Shown in pieces: positions 35,000 to 43,088 of a stretch of 64,000 bases of DNA. Source of the DNA: Actinomadura rudentiformis (GTDB lineage: Bacteria > Actinomycetota > Actinomycetes > Streptosporangiales > Streptosporangiaceae); contig NZ_WBMT01000009.1 of the NCBI RefSeq assembly GCF_008923185.1, positions 186,001-250,000 on the forward strand, in the 5' to 3' direction. The notes below the pieces were generated by a model that saw only the letters and a program-made list of their open reading frames with translations, had not been told where the DNA came from and did no database searches. Numbering within the stretch: position 1 is the first letter of the stretch; every line of letters starts with the position of its first letter. A program made the translations under genes and the position numbers.

Positions 35000-36352
35000 A
35001 TGATCACGGTGGTCGGGTACGACGGGACGCCCCTCGGGGCTGAGGCGGGCGAACGCCTGGCGCGGGCGGTCCTGGTCGTGGGAGGGGCGCGGCATCTGGA
35101 CGCCCTGCACTCCGAGCACGCGGTGCCACAGGGCGCCCGGACCATCGTGATGGGGAACGTGGCGGCCGCGCTGGACGAGATCGACGCCGCGGAGGGCGGC
35201 GACGGCACCCGTGACGTCGTGGTCCTGGCAAGCGGCGATCCGGGTTTTTTCGGGATCGTGCGGGCGCTGCGCGAGCGCGGTCACACGCCGAAGGTGATCC
35301 CGGCGGTGTCGTCGGTGGCGCAGGCCTTCGCACGAGCCGGGCTGCCCTGGGACGACGCGGTGGTGGTGTCCGCGCACGGACGTGAGCTGCGACGAGCCGT
35401 GAACGCCTGCCGGGCTTTCCCGAAGGTCGCGGTGCTGACCGCACCGGGGGCGGGACCTGCGGAGCTGGCCCGGGAGCTTTTCCCGCAGACGCCGCGTTCC
35501 TTCGTCGTGTGCGAGGACCTGGGCGGGCCGGACGAGCGGGTGGTGCACGTCCGCCCGGCAGAGGCCACGACACGGCCCTGGTGTGACCCGAACGTCGTGC
35601 TCGTGCTGGACTCGCGGCGTGCCGTCGGCGAGCGCGGCTGGATCGCGGGCGCGCCTGCGCCTGCCGGCCCGGTGGGCTGGGGGCTTCCTGAGGAGGCGTT
35701 CAAGCACCGAGAGTCGCTCATCACCAAGTCGGAGGTGCGCGCGTTCGCACTGGCGAAGCTGGGGCCTCGGATCGGCGACATGGTGTGGGACGTGGGCGCG
35801 GGCAGCGGCTCCGTGGCCATCGAATGCGCCCGCTTCGGCGCCGCCGTCGTCGCGCTTGAACGGGACGAGGCGTTGTGCGAGCACATCCGTGCGAACGTGC
35901 GCGCGCACGGGGTCAAGGTCGCGGTCTCGCGCGGCGAGGCACCCGGCGCCCTGGACCACCTGCCCGACCCGGACGCCGTCTTCGTGGGCGGCGGCGGCCC
36001 GGAGGTCGTCCGGGCGTGTGCCGCACGGGCGTTGCGGTCCGTGGTGGTCGCGTTGATCGCGGTGGAACGGGTGCGCCCCACGCTGGACGCCCTGCGAGCC
36101 GAGGGACTCGTGGCCGACGCCGTCCACCTGCAGGCGAGCCGGCTCTCACCGATGCCGGGCGACGTCCACCGGTTCGCGGCCACGAACCCGGTCTACCTCG
36201 TGTGGGGCGTGCGGGAGGAGCCGCCGCGCCCGATGGCGCCCGAGGAGCGGAACGAGCGGCGGGCGGAGATCGCTCCGCTGCCCGGAGACGGCGCGTCCGG
36301 AGAGGTGGCCGTGGAGAACGTGGCTGTGGAGAACGGGGAGGGCACGGAATGA
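35000..36352 (+). CDS. cobL: Precorrin-6Y C5,15-methyltransferase (decarboxylating), CbiE-CbiT fusion
   Basis: This 450-residue bifunctional enzyme has a CbiE-like N-terminal domain (residues about 1-205; VVVLASGDPGFFGIVRALRE, VIPAVSSVAQAFARAGLPWD) and a CbiT-like C-terminal class I methyltransferase domain (about 225-410; ITKSEVRAFALAKLGPRIGD, VWDVGAGSGSVAIECARFG). Together they methylate C5 and C15 and remove the C12 acetate carboxyl. About 35 acidic residues with repeated VAVENV follow the CbiT domain. ATG 35000 comes two bases after the cbiD stop. Confidence 0.95.
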   Translation: MITVVGYDGTPLGAEAGERLARAVLVVGGARHLDALHSEHAVPQGARTIVMGNVAAALDEIDAAEGGDGTRDVVVLASGDPGFFGIVRALRERGHTPKVIPAVSSVAQAFARAGLPWDDAVVVSAHGRELRRAVNACRAFPKVAVLTAPGAGPAELARELFPQTPRSFVVCEDLGGPDERVVHVRPAEATTRPWCDPNVVLVLDSRRAVGERGWIAGAPAPAGPVGWGLPEEAFKHRESLITKSEVRAFALAKLGPRIGDMVWDVGAGSGSVAIECARFGAAVVALERDEALCEHIRANVRAHGVKVAVSRGEAPGALDHLPDPDAVFVGGGGPEVVRACAARALRSVVVALIAVERVRPTLDALRAEGLVADAVHLQASRLSPMPGDVHRFAATNPVYLVWGVREEPPRPMAPEERNERRAEIAPLPGDGASGEVAVENVAVENGEGTE

Positions 36353-38136
36353 TCGGGGTTGTCGCGGCGACCGCGAGCGGCCGGACGGCGGCGGCGACGC
36401 TGGCCGAGGTGTGGCCGGACGAGGTGCGGCTGTTCACCGAGGGCAAGGTGGGCGACGGCCTGCGCGAGGCGTGGGAGAGCTGCGACGCGATCGTGAGCTT
36501 CCTCGCGGTGGGGGCGACCGTCCGGGTGCTGGCGCCGCTGCTGCAGCACAAGACCGCAGACCCGGCCGTGGTGTGCGTGGACGAGAGCATGCAGTACGCG
36601 GTGGCGGTGCTCGGCGGTCATCACGGCGCGAACGTGCTGGCGCGGCGGCTCACGGGCGTCCTCGGCTGCGAGCCCATCGTCACGACCGCGAGCGACCAGA
36701 GCAACGTCACGCCGCTGGACTCGTACGGCGCCGACCTGGGCTTCACCGTCCACAACCGGGAGATGCTCGCGCACGTCGGCGCGGCGGTGTTGTCGGGCGA
36801 GCCGGTGCTGATCGAGGGGGCGGAGGGCTGGCCGCTGCCCGCGCTGCCGCCGAACGTCCGGCCGGACACGGAGTCCTCAGGTGCAGTGTCCTCAGATCCA
36901 GTGTCCTCAGATCCAGTGTCCTCGGATGCGGCGTCCTCGGCCGGGATCCTCGTGTCGGACGCGGCGGAGCTCACGTGCATGTGCCATGAGGGCTGGTTCG
37001 GGAGCCGGCTGGTCTACCGGCCGCCGTCGCTGGTCATCGGGGTGGGTTCGGCGCGCGGTGTGCCGGCGGAGGAGGTCTCGCGGCTGATCGACATGGCGCT
37101 GGGCGAGGCCGGGCTCGCGCCCGAGTCGGTGCGGTGCGTGGCGACCGTGGACCTCAAGGCGGACGAGGAGGGGATCCTGGCGGCGGCGCGCGAGCGCGGC
37201 TGGGAGGTGATCACGTTCCCGGCGGACGTGCTCGCGGAGATCGAGGTGCCGAACCCGTCCGACGTGGTCCGCGCGGAGGTGGGGACGCCGAGCGTCGCCG
37301 AGGCGTCCGCACTGCACGCCGCCCGCTTGTACGGACGGAGCGGCGAACTCGTCGCCGAGAAGCGCAAGTCGGCGAACGCGACGGTCGCGATCGCGCGGCT
37401 CGCCCCGAAGGGACGGCTGAGCATCGTCGGACTCGGGCCCGGTGCGCGCGATCTGGTCACGCCGCGTGCGGTGGAGGCGCTGCGGCGGGCGGCGGTCGTG
37501 GTCGGGCTCGACCAGTACGTAGATCAGGTGCGCGACCTGCTGCGCCCGGGGACGCGGGTCCTGGAGAGCGGGCTGGGTCAGGAAGAGGAGCGTGCTCGTA
37601 CGGCCGTCGAGGAGGCCGGGCGCGGGAACGCGGTCGCCCTGATCGGGTCGGGCGACGCCGGCGTCTACGCGATGGCGAGCCCGGCGCTGGAGTTCGCCTC
37701 GTACGACATCGAGGTCGAGGGAGTGCCGGGGATCACGGCGGCGCTCGCGGCCTCGAACGTGCTCGGCGCCCCCCTCGGCCACGACCACGCCTACATCTCC
37801 CTGTCCGACCTGCACACCCCCTGGGAGGTCATCGAACGTCGCGTACGGGCGGCCGCCGAGGGCGATTTCACGGTGTGCTTCTACAACCCGCGCAGCAAGG
37901 CCCGGGACTGGCAGTTGCCCAAGGCGTTGAGCATCCTGGCCGAGCACCGGCCGCCCGAGACGCCCGTGGGCCTGGTGCGGAACGCGTCCCGCCCGGATGA
38001 GACGGCGACGCTGAGCACGCTCGCGGAGGTGGACCCGGCGCAGGTGGACATGTTCACCGTGGTCCTGGTCGGGTCGAGCGTCAGCCGTGACGTGGCCGGG
38101 CGCTTTGTCACTCCACGGGGGTACCGGTGGGCATAG
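36349..38136 (+). CDS. CbiG-CobJ fusion: cobalt-precorrin-5A hydrolase and precorrin-3B C17-methyltransferase
   Basis: This 595-residue fusion protein combines two steps of ring contraction. Residues about 1-345 are CbiG, which opens the delta-lactone (SFLAVGATVRVLAPLLQHKT; LGGHHGANVLARRLTGVLG; a second block with SARGVPAEEVSRLI). Residues about 354-595 are the CobJ/CbiH C17-methyltransferase (LSIVGLGPGARDLVTPRAVE; ALIGSGDAGVYAMASPALEF; VEGVPGITAALAASNVLGAP). Between the two CbiG sub-domains lies a Ser/Asp stretch encoded by about four 15-base repeats. The start overlaps the cobL stop. Confidence 0.95.
   Translation: MIGVVAATASGRTAAATLAEVWPDEVRLFTEGKVGDGLREAWESCDAIVSFLAVGATVRVLAPLLQHKTADPAVVCVDESMQYAVAVLGGHHGANVLARRLTGVLGCEPIVTTASDQSNVTPLDSYGADLGFTVHNREMLAHVGAAVLSGEPVLIEGAEGWPLPALPPNVRPDTESSGAVSSDPVSSDPVSSDAASSAGILVSDAAELTCMCHEGWFGSRLVYRPPSLVIGVGSARGVPAEEVSRLIDMALGEAGLAPESVRCVATVDLKADEEGILAAARERGWEVITFPADVLAEIEVPNPSDVVRAEVGTPSVAEASALHAARLYGRSGELVAEKRKSANATVAIARLAPKGRLSIVGLGPGARDLVTPRAVEALRRAAVVVGLDQYVDQVRDLLRPGTRVLESGLGQEEERARTAVEEAGRGNAVALIGSGDAGVYAMASPALEFASYDIEVEGVPGITAALAASNVLGAPLGHDHAYISLSDLHTPWEVIERRVRAAAEGDFTVCFYNPRSKARDWQLPKALSILAEHRPPETPVGLVRNASRPDETATLSTLAEVDPAQVDMFTVVLVGSSVSRDVAGRFVTPRGYRWA
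36875..36944 (+). repeat. 15-bp in-frame repeats in cbiG-cobJ linker
   Basis: About four copies of a unit reading GTGTCCTCAGATCCA (two exact, the others changed at two to five bases) encode the VSSDP-type repeats of the linker inside the CbiG part. Unit length is a multiple of three, so the frame is kept. Confidence 0.8.
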
Positions 38137-38420
38137 TCTCCAAGGTCCGTATCGACCCGAACGTGACCGACCTGCGCGTGATCGTCACCGACCGGTGCCA
38201 GGGGTGCGGCGCATGCCTGCTGACATGCCCCGAACACGCGATCCGCCCGCACGGACGTCCCCTGCTCGTCCTCGATGAACTGTGCACCGGCTGCGGGGAG
38301 TGCATCGAGGTGTGCCCCGTCGATGCCATCGAGGAAAAGCTGGACGCCATCGACGAAAAGCTGGACGCGATCGAGGAGAGTCCATGCGCGACCGAGGAGA
38401 GCCCATGCGCGATCAAATGA
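38127..38420 (+). CDS. 2[4Fe-4S] ferredoxin with repetitive C-terminal tail
   Basis: This 97-residue ferredoxin has two cluster motifs: CQGCGACLLTCP (residues 24-35) and CTGCGECIEVCP (53-64). After the second comes a tail built of 21-base tandem repeats (EEKLDAI, DEKLDAI, EESPCAT, EESPCAI), which adds two further Cys residues. Its place between CobJ/CbiG and CobH suggests it supplies electrons to a corrin-ring step or to the Fe-S centre of CbiX; this is inference. The GTG start overlaps the previous gene by ten bases and the 3' end overlaps cobH. Confidence 0.93.
   Translation: MGIVSKVRIDPNVTDLRVIVTDRCQGCGACLLTCPEHAIRPHGRPLLVLDELCTGCGECIEVCPVDAIEEKLDAIDEKLDAIEESPCATEESPCAIK
38331..38414 (+). 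repeat. Four tandem 21-bp units spanning the ferredoxin tail and the cobH start
   Basis: Two units containing GAAAAGCTGGACGC are followed by two containing GAGGAGAGYCCATGCGCG, all 21 bases long. The last two each carry a ribosome-binding site (GAGGAG) and an ATG six bases further on, both in the cobH frame. cobH therefore has a duplicated initiation signal, at 38384 and 38405. Confidence 0.85.
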
Positions 38421-39013
38421 CCGTTCGCCAGCCACACCCGATCGAGGTGCGGTCGTACGAGATCCTCCGGTCGCGCGTGGACCTGTCGCCGATGCCGCCG
38501 CTGTGGCGCGCGGTGGCCGAGCGTGTGATCCACTCCAGCGCCGACCTGGAGTACGCGGTGGACCTGGTGACCACCGAGGAGTCCCTCCGGCAGGGCTGGT
38601 CGGCCTTGATGCAGGGTGCCCCGATCGTCACCGACGTCGAGATGGTCGCCGCCGGGATCACCGCCCGGGAGACGATCTGCCACGTGAGCGACCCGGCGTC
38701 GGCGCGGATGGCCCGGGCCGCGGGGATCACCCGTTCGGCGGCGGCGGTCCGGCTGTCGTACTCGGAGGTGGGACCGGGCGCGGTCTGGGTGGTGGGCTGC
38801 GCCCCGACGGCGCTGTTCGAGCTGATCCAGCAGAAGGTGCGGCCGGCGCTGGTCATCGGGCTCCCGGTCGGCTTCGTGGACGCCGCGGAGTCCAAGGAGG
38901 CGCTGCGCGCCAGCGGGCTGCCGCAGCTCAGCAACTACTCCGAGAAGGGCGGGTCGGCGGTCGCCGCGGCCGCCTGCAACGCGCTGCTCTACTACGAGGG
39001 AGACCAACGTTGA
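38405..39013 (+). CDS. cobH: Precorrin-8X methylmutase
   Basis: This 202-residue CobH/CbiC moves the methyl group from C11 to C12, giving (cobalt-)hydrogenobyrinate. The catalytic His is in AERVIHSSADLEY at residue 43 when counted from ATG 38405. The central TDVEMVAAGI and C-terminal ALVIGLPVGFVDAAESKEAL and SGLPQLSNYSEKGGSAVAAA blocks are typical. Three in-frame ATGs exist (38384, 38405, 38417); the first two share a duplicated GAGGAG-ATG module, the third overlaps the ferredoxin stop (ATGA). Length is normal for the family. Confidence 0.95.
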   Translation: MRDQMTVRQPHPIEVRSYEILRSRVDLSPMPPLWRAVAERVIHSSADLEYAVDLVTTEESLRQGWSALMQGAPIVTDVEMVAAGITARETICHVSDPASARMARAAGITRSAAAVRLSYSEVGPGAVWVVGCAPTALFELIQQKVRPALVIGLPVGFVDAAESKEALRASGLPQLSNYSEKGGSAVAAAACNALLYYEGDQR

Positions 39014-40038
39014 AGCCGCCATTGCTGGTGGTCGGGCACGGCACGCGGGACGAGTCGGGCGTCGCGGAGTTCGGCAGATTCGTGGCGCGGTTGCGCGCCC
39101 GGATGCCCGTGCAGGTGGCGGGAGGCTTCATCGAGCTGTCACCTCCGCCGCTGACCGATGCGGTGGCGGAGCTCTACACGGCCGGCCACAGGCGGGTCGC
39201 CGCCGTGCCGCTGGTGCTCGTCGCCGCAGGCCACGGCAAGGGCGACATCCCAGGCGCGATGTCCCGCGAACTCGCACGACACGCAGGCCTCTCGTACACC
39301 TATGGCAGGCCCCTCGGACCTCATCCGACGCTCCTCGGACTGCTGGAAGAACGGCTCAGAGCAGCACTCGGGACCGAACCAGGCGAAGCGACGGACCCTC
39401 CAGAGGCGGCTGCGGACGTGCCAGGGAAAGCGGTCGATCTGTCGCGGGAGACGTCGGAGACGGCGATCCTGCCGGAGGAGACTCCGGACCTGTCAGGGGA
39501 GGCTGCGGATACGGCGGTCCTTTTGGTGGGGCGGGGATCGACGGACCCGGACGCCAACGCCGAGGTGCACAAGGTGGCGCGGCTGTTCTGGGAAGGGCGC
39601 GGGGCGTCCGGGGCTGATCAGGGTCTCGGGCTGGCCGCTGTGGAGCCGGCGTTCATCTCGCTGGCCAGGCCGAGCGTCGACGAGGGCCTGGACCGGCTTC
39701 GCCGCCTGGGCGCGCGGCGGATCGTGGTGCTGCCGTACTTCCTCTTCTCGGGCGTTCTGCCGGATCGGGTGGTGGCGGAGGCGCGCGCCTATGCCGACGA
39801 GCATCGTGAGCTGGACGTGCGCTGCGCCGAGGTGATCGGCGACTGCGACGGGCTGGCCGGGCTGGTGGTCGAGCGGTACGAGGAAGCCCTCCTGGGCGAC
39901 ATCCGGATGAACTGCGACACGTGCGTCTACCGGATCGCGATGCCCGGATTCGAGGACCGCGTAGGGGCCCCGCAGCTCCCGCACCACCACCCCGACGATC
40001 CGGCCGGGCACGGCCATGGGCATGCTCATGCACACTGA
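39010..40038 (+). CDS. cbiX: Sirohydrochlorin cobaltochelatase, CbiX long type
   Basis: This 342-residue chelatase inserts Co(II) into sirohydrochlorin, the committing step of the cobalt-early route. Two homologous halves are visible (VVGHGTRDESGVAEF near the start; LLVGRGSTDPDANAEV near residue 173), with active-site His in GHGTR and AAGHGKGDIPGAMSRELA. The linker (about 115-172) is acidic and repetitive. The C-terminus has MNCDTC (an MxCxxC Fe-S type motif) and a His-rich tail HHHPDDPAGHGHGHAHAH, features known from Bacillus megaterium CbiX. It starts with TTG overlapping the cobH stop, after GAGGGAG. Confidence 0.94.
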   Translation: MKPPLLVVGHGTRDESGVAEFGRFVARLRARMPVQVAGGFIELSPPPLTDAVAELYTAGHRRVAAVPLVLVAAGHGKGDIPGAMSRELARHAGLSYTYGRPLGPHPTLLGLLEERLRAALGTEPGEATDPPEAAADVPGKAVDLSRETSETAILPEETPDLSGEAADTAVLLVGRGSTDPDANAEVHKVARLFWEGRGASGADQGLGLAAVEPAFISLARPSVDEGLDRLRRLGARRIVVLPYFLFSGVLPDRVVAEARAYADEHRELDVRCAEVIGDCDGLAGLVVERYEEALLGDIRMNCDTCVYRIAMPGFEDRVGAPQLPHHHPDDPAGHGHGHAHAH

Positions 40039-40089
40039 TTCGTTGGTGCTCGAACTCCCCTTCGCTCCGTTCCGAGAAGGGGTGGTCTT

Positions 40090-41124
40090 GTGACCGAACC
40101 GCAGCAGATCGACGAGGCGGACCTGCTGCACCACGGTGACGCCGAGGTCGGCGACGGCCTCGCCGACTTCGCCGTGAACGTGCGTTCCAACACTCCGCCG
40201 GAGTGGCTGGCGTCCCGGCTGCGGGCCTCGATCGCCGACCTGGCCGCCTACCCGGACCAGGGCGCGGCGCGGTGCGCGGTGGCGCGGCGGCACAGCCGGG
40301 CGGTCGACGAGGTGCTGCTCACCGCCGGTGCCGCCGAGGCGTTCGTGCTGCTGGCCCGGGTGCTGGAACCGCGCCGCGCGGTGGTCGTGCACCCGCAGTT
40401 CACCGAGCCGGAGGCGGCGCTGCGGGCCGCCGGCCACGAGGTCGAACGGGTCGTCCTGGACAAGGATTTCACCCTCGACCCGGAAGCCGTACCGGCGGAC
40501 GCCGACCTGGTGATGATCGGCAACCCGACCAACCCGACCTCGGTGCTGCATCCCGAGGCCGCCGTCGCCGCGCTGGCCCGCCCCGGCCGCACGGTCGTGG
40601 TGGACGAGGCGTTCATGGACTGCGTGCCGGGCGAGCCGGAGAGCCTGGCGGGAGTGCCAGGACCGGGACTCGTCGTGATCCGCAGCCTGACCAAGACGTG
40701 GGGCCTGGCGGGCCTGCGGGCCGGATACCTGCTGGCCGAGGCCAACCTGACCGCCCGCCTGGCCGCCGCGCAGCCGCTCTGGGCGCTCTCCACGCCCGCT
40801 CTCGTCGCCATCGAGGCCTGCTGCGAGGCGGACGCGCTGAACGAGGCGGAGCAGTGGGCCGTCGAGCTGGGAGAGGAGCGCACCCGCCTGGCGACGGAGC
40901 TGTCCTCCCGCGGGGTGTACGTGGTCCCGGGCGCCCGCGCGTCGTTCCTCTGCCTGCGCGTGCCCGACGGGCTGGGCATCCGTGCCCTGCTGCGGCAGCG
41001 CGGCTACGCCGTCCGGCGCGGTGACACCTTCCCAGGTCTGGGCCCGGACTGGCTGCGCGTAGCGGTCCGCGACCGCGCCTCCAACGACGCCCTGCTGGAG
41101 GTCCTCAGTGACCTCGGCATCTAA
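40090..41124 (+). CDS. cobC: CobC-type PLP-dependent enzyme (threonine-phosphate decarboxylase/Rv2231c-like)
   Basis: This 344-residue fold-type I aminotransferase is of the actinobacterial CobC (Rv2231c) group, believed to make the aminopropanol part of the nucleotide loop. The PLP Lys is in RSLTKTWGLAGLRAGYLL near residue 202, with NPTNPTSVLH and VVDEAFMDCVPGE forming the cofactor pocket. GTG 40090 follows a short 50-base gap, one of the few places in the operon where genes do not overlap. Its 3' end overlaps the next gene by 17 bases. Confidence 0.9.
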   Translation: MTEPQQIDEADLLHHGDAEVGDGLADFAVNVRSNTPPEWLASRLRASIADLAAYPDQGAARCAVARRHSRAVDEVLLTAGAAEAFVLLARVLEPRRAVVVHPQFTEPEAALRAAGHEVERVVLDKDFTLDPEAVPADADLVMIGNPTNPTSVLHPEAAVAALARPGRTVVVDEAFMDCVPGEPESLAGVPGPGLVVIRSLTKTWGLAGLRAGYLLAEANLTARLAAAQPLWALSTPALVAIEACCEADALNEAEQWAVELGEERTRLATELSSRGVYVVPGARASFLCLRVPDGLGIRALLRQRGYAVRRGDTFPGLGPDWLRVAVRDRASNDALLEVLSDLGI

Positions 41125-42964
41125 CCCGAACGAGGGCGCGGGGCCGGTCCGTGGTGCTAGGGGTTTTTCGGATGTGGAGCGGAGCGCCGTTCAACGTGTG
41201 ATCGCGGAGCGGCGCGACGTGCGCGACGGGTTTCTGCCCGATCCGGTGGACGACGTCGTGCTGACGCGGATCCTGGAGGCGGCCCACCGGGCGCCGTCGG
41301 TGGGGCTGACGCAGCCCTGGGACTTTCTGATCATCCGGGATCCGGCCCGGCGGGACCGGATCCGCGGGCTCGCCGACCGGCAGCGCGCCGCGTACGCCGC
41401 GAGCCTGACGCGTCCACGGGCTGAACGGTTCGACCACCTCAAGGTCGAGGCGATCCGCGAGGCGCCGGTCAACATCGCCGTCACGTGCGACCGGACACGC
41501 GGCGGCCGGAATCCGCTCGGCCGGCACAGCCAGCCACAGACGGCGGCGTACTCGGTCGCCTGCGCAGTGCAGAACCTGTGGCTGGCGGCGCGCGCAGAAG
41601 GGCTGGGCGTTGGATGGGTGAGTTTCTTCGATGAACGTGAGTTGGCCGCTGAGCTGGGCCTTCCTGCGCATGTCGAAGTCGTGGCATACCTGTGTGTGGG
41701 CCATGTCACCGAGTTCCCGCCGGCGCCGCAGCTGGCGCTGACGGGATGGGCACGCCGCCGCCCGCTCGCGTGGGCGGTCCACGACGAGACGTACGGGCGG
41801 CGCAGGCTGCCAGGGGAGGCACCCGTGGACCTGATCGAGCAGACCGTCGCGGCGATCGAGCCGCTTGACGAGGCCGCGATGCGGGACGCCCGCGATCACC
41901 AGGCGCGGCTCACCAAGCCGCCCGGCTCGCTGGGCGTCCTGGAGGAGGTGGCGGTCCGGCTCGCCGGGCTGGCGAGGCAGAGCCCGCCGCGGCTGCCCGA
42001 GCCCGCCGCCGTCGCGATCTTCGCCGCGGACCACGGCGTGCACGCCCAGGGTGTGACGCCGTGGCCCCAGGAGGTCACCGCCCAGATGGTCGCCAACTTC
42101 CTGGCCGGCGGCGCGGTGGTCAACGCGTTCGCGAGCCAGGTGGGCGCGGAGGTCAGCGTCGTGGACGTCGGCGTCGCCGCCGAGCTGGACCCCGCGCCGG
42201 GCCTGCTGCCCCGCAAGGTCGCCCCGGGCACCGCCGACATGACTCAAGGCCCGGCGATGACCCCCGACCAGGTCGTTCGGGCCGCGGAGACCGGCATCGA
42301 AGTCGCCCGCGACCTGGTGTCCGCGGGCGCCCGCTGCTTGATCACCGGAGACATGGGGATCGCCAACACCACGGCGTCCGCCGCCCTGATCGCCGCGTTC
42401 ACCGGCCTGCCCCCCGAGCGGGTGACGGGCCGCGGCACCGGCATCGACGACGAGACCCACGCCCACAAGATCGACGTCGTCCGCGCGGCCCTCACCCGCC
42501 ACGGTCTCCTGCCATCTGACCCAGCGCCCCAGAATGCCCCAGCGCCCTCGAACGGCCTAGCGACGCTGGACGGCCCGGCGGCTTTGGACGTGCTGGCGGC
42601 GGTCGGCGGGCTGGAACACGCCGCGCTGGCTGGATTCATCCTCGGCGGGGCGGCGCTGCGCGTGCCGGTCATCCTCGACGGGGTGATCGCCGGGGCGGCG
42701 GCCCTCGCGGCGGCGGCGATGTGCCCGGACGTGCTCGGTGCCTGCGTGGCCGGGCACCGGTCAGCGGAGCCTGGCCACACGGCGGCCGTCGACCACCTCG
42801 GCCTCCGGCCGCTGGTCGATCTCGAACTACGGCTGGGTGAGGGGACGGGAGCTCTTCTCGCGCTGCCGCTCGTCCAAGGCGCGGTACGAGTCATGCACGA
42901 GGTCGCGACCTTCGACTCTGCGGGGGTGAGCGGTAAAAAGGGAGTCGACTCCGTAACGAGCTGA
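41108..42964 (+). CDS. BluB-CobT fusion: 5,6-dimethylbenzimidazole synthase and phosphoribosyltransferase
   Basis: This 618-residue fusion protein joins two consecutive steps of lower-ligand synthesis. Residues about 20-225 are BluB, a nitroreductase-fold enzyme that destroys FMN to release dimethylbenzimidazole (AERRDVRDGFLPDPVDDVVL; APSVGLTQPWDFLIIRD; GVGWVSFFDE). Residues about 240-610 are CobT, which transfers phosphoribose from nicotinate mononucleotide (LTKPPGSLGVLEEVAVRLAG; FAADHGVHAQGVTPWP; ITGDMGIANTTASAAL). A Pro/Ala linker (SDPAPQNAPAPSNGL) sits inside CobT near 470. The GTG start lies within the end of cobC. Confidence 0.95.
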   Translation: MTSASNPNEGAGPVRGARGFSDVERSAVQRVIAERRDVRDGFLPDPVDDVVLTRILEAAHRAPSVGLTQPWDFLIIRDPARRDRIRGLADRQRAAYAASLTRPRAERFDHLKVEAIREAPVNIAVTCDRTRGGRNPLGRHSQPQTAAYSVACAVQNLWLAARAEGLGVGWVSFFDERELAAELGLPAHVEVVAYLCVGHVTEFPPAPQLALTGWARRRPLAWAVHDETYGRRRLPGEAPVDLIEQTVAAIEPLDEAAMRDARDHQARLTKPPGSLGVLEEVAVRLAGLARQSPPRLPEPAAVAIFAADHGVHAQGVTPWPQEVTAQMVANFLAGGAVVNAFASQVGAEVSVVDVGVAAELDPAPGLLPRKVAPGTADMTQGPAMTPDQVVRAAETGIEVARDLVSAGARCLITGDMGIANTTASAALIAAFTGLPPERVTGRGTGIDDETHAHKIDVVRAALTRHGLLPSDPAPQNAPAPSNGLATLDGPAALDVLAAVGGLEHAALAGFILGGAALRVPVILDGVIAGAAALAAAAMCPDVLGACVAGHRSAEPGHTAAVDHLGLRPLVDLELRLGEGTGALLALPLVQGAVRVMHEVATFDSAGVSGKKGVDSVTS

Positions 42965-43088
42965 TCACGGGTTGAGTCACGCTCGGCTATCGACTGGGGG
43001 AGAGCACTCTCCATGGGCTCCGCAACCCCGGTACCTTTAGTCCGCAAAGGCACATGTCAGTCACCCGCGTCCTGATCGAGAGAGTGCA

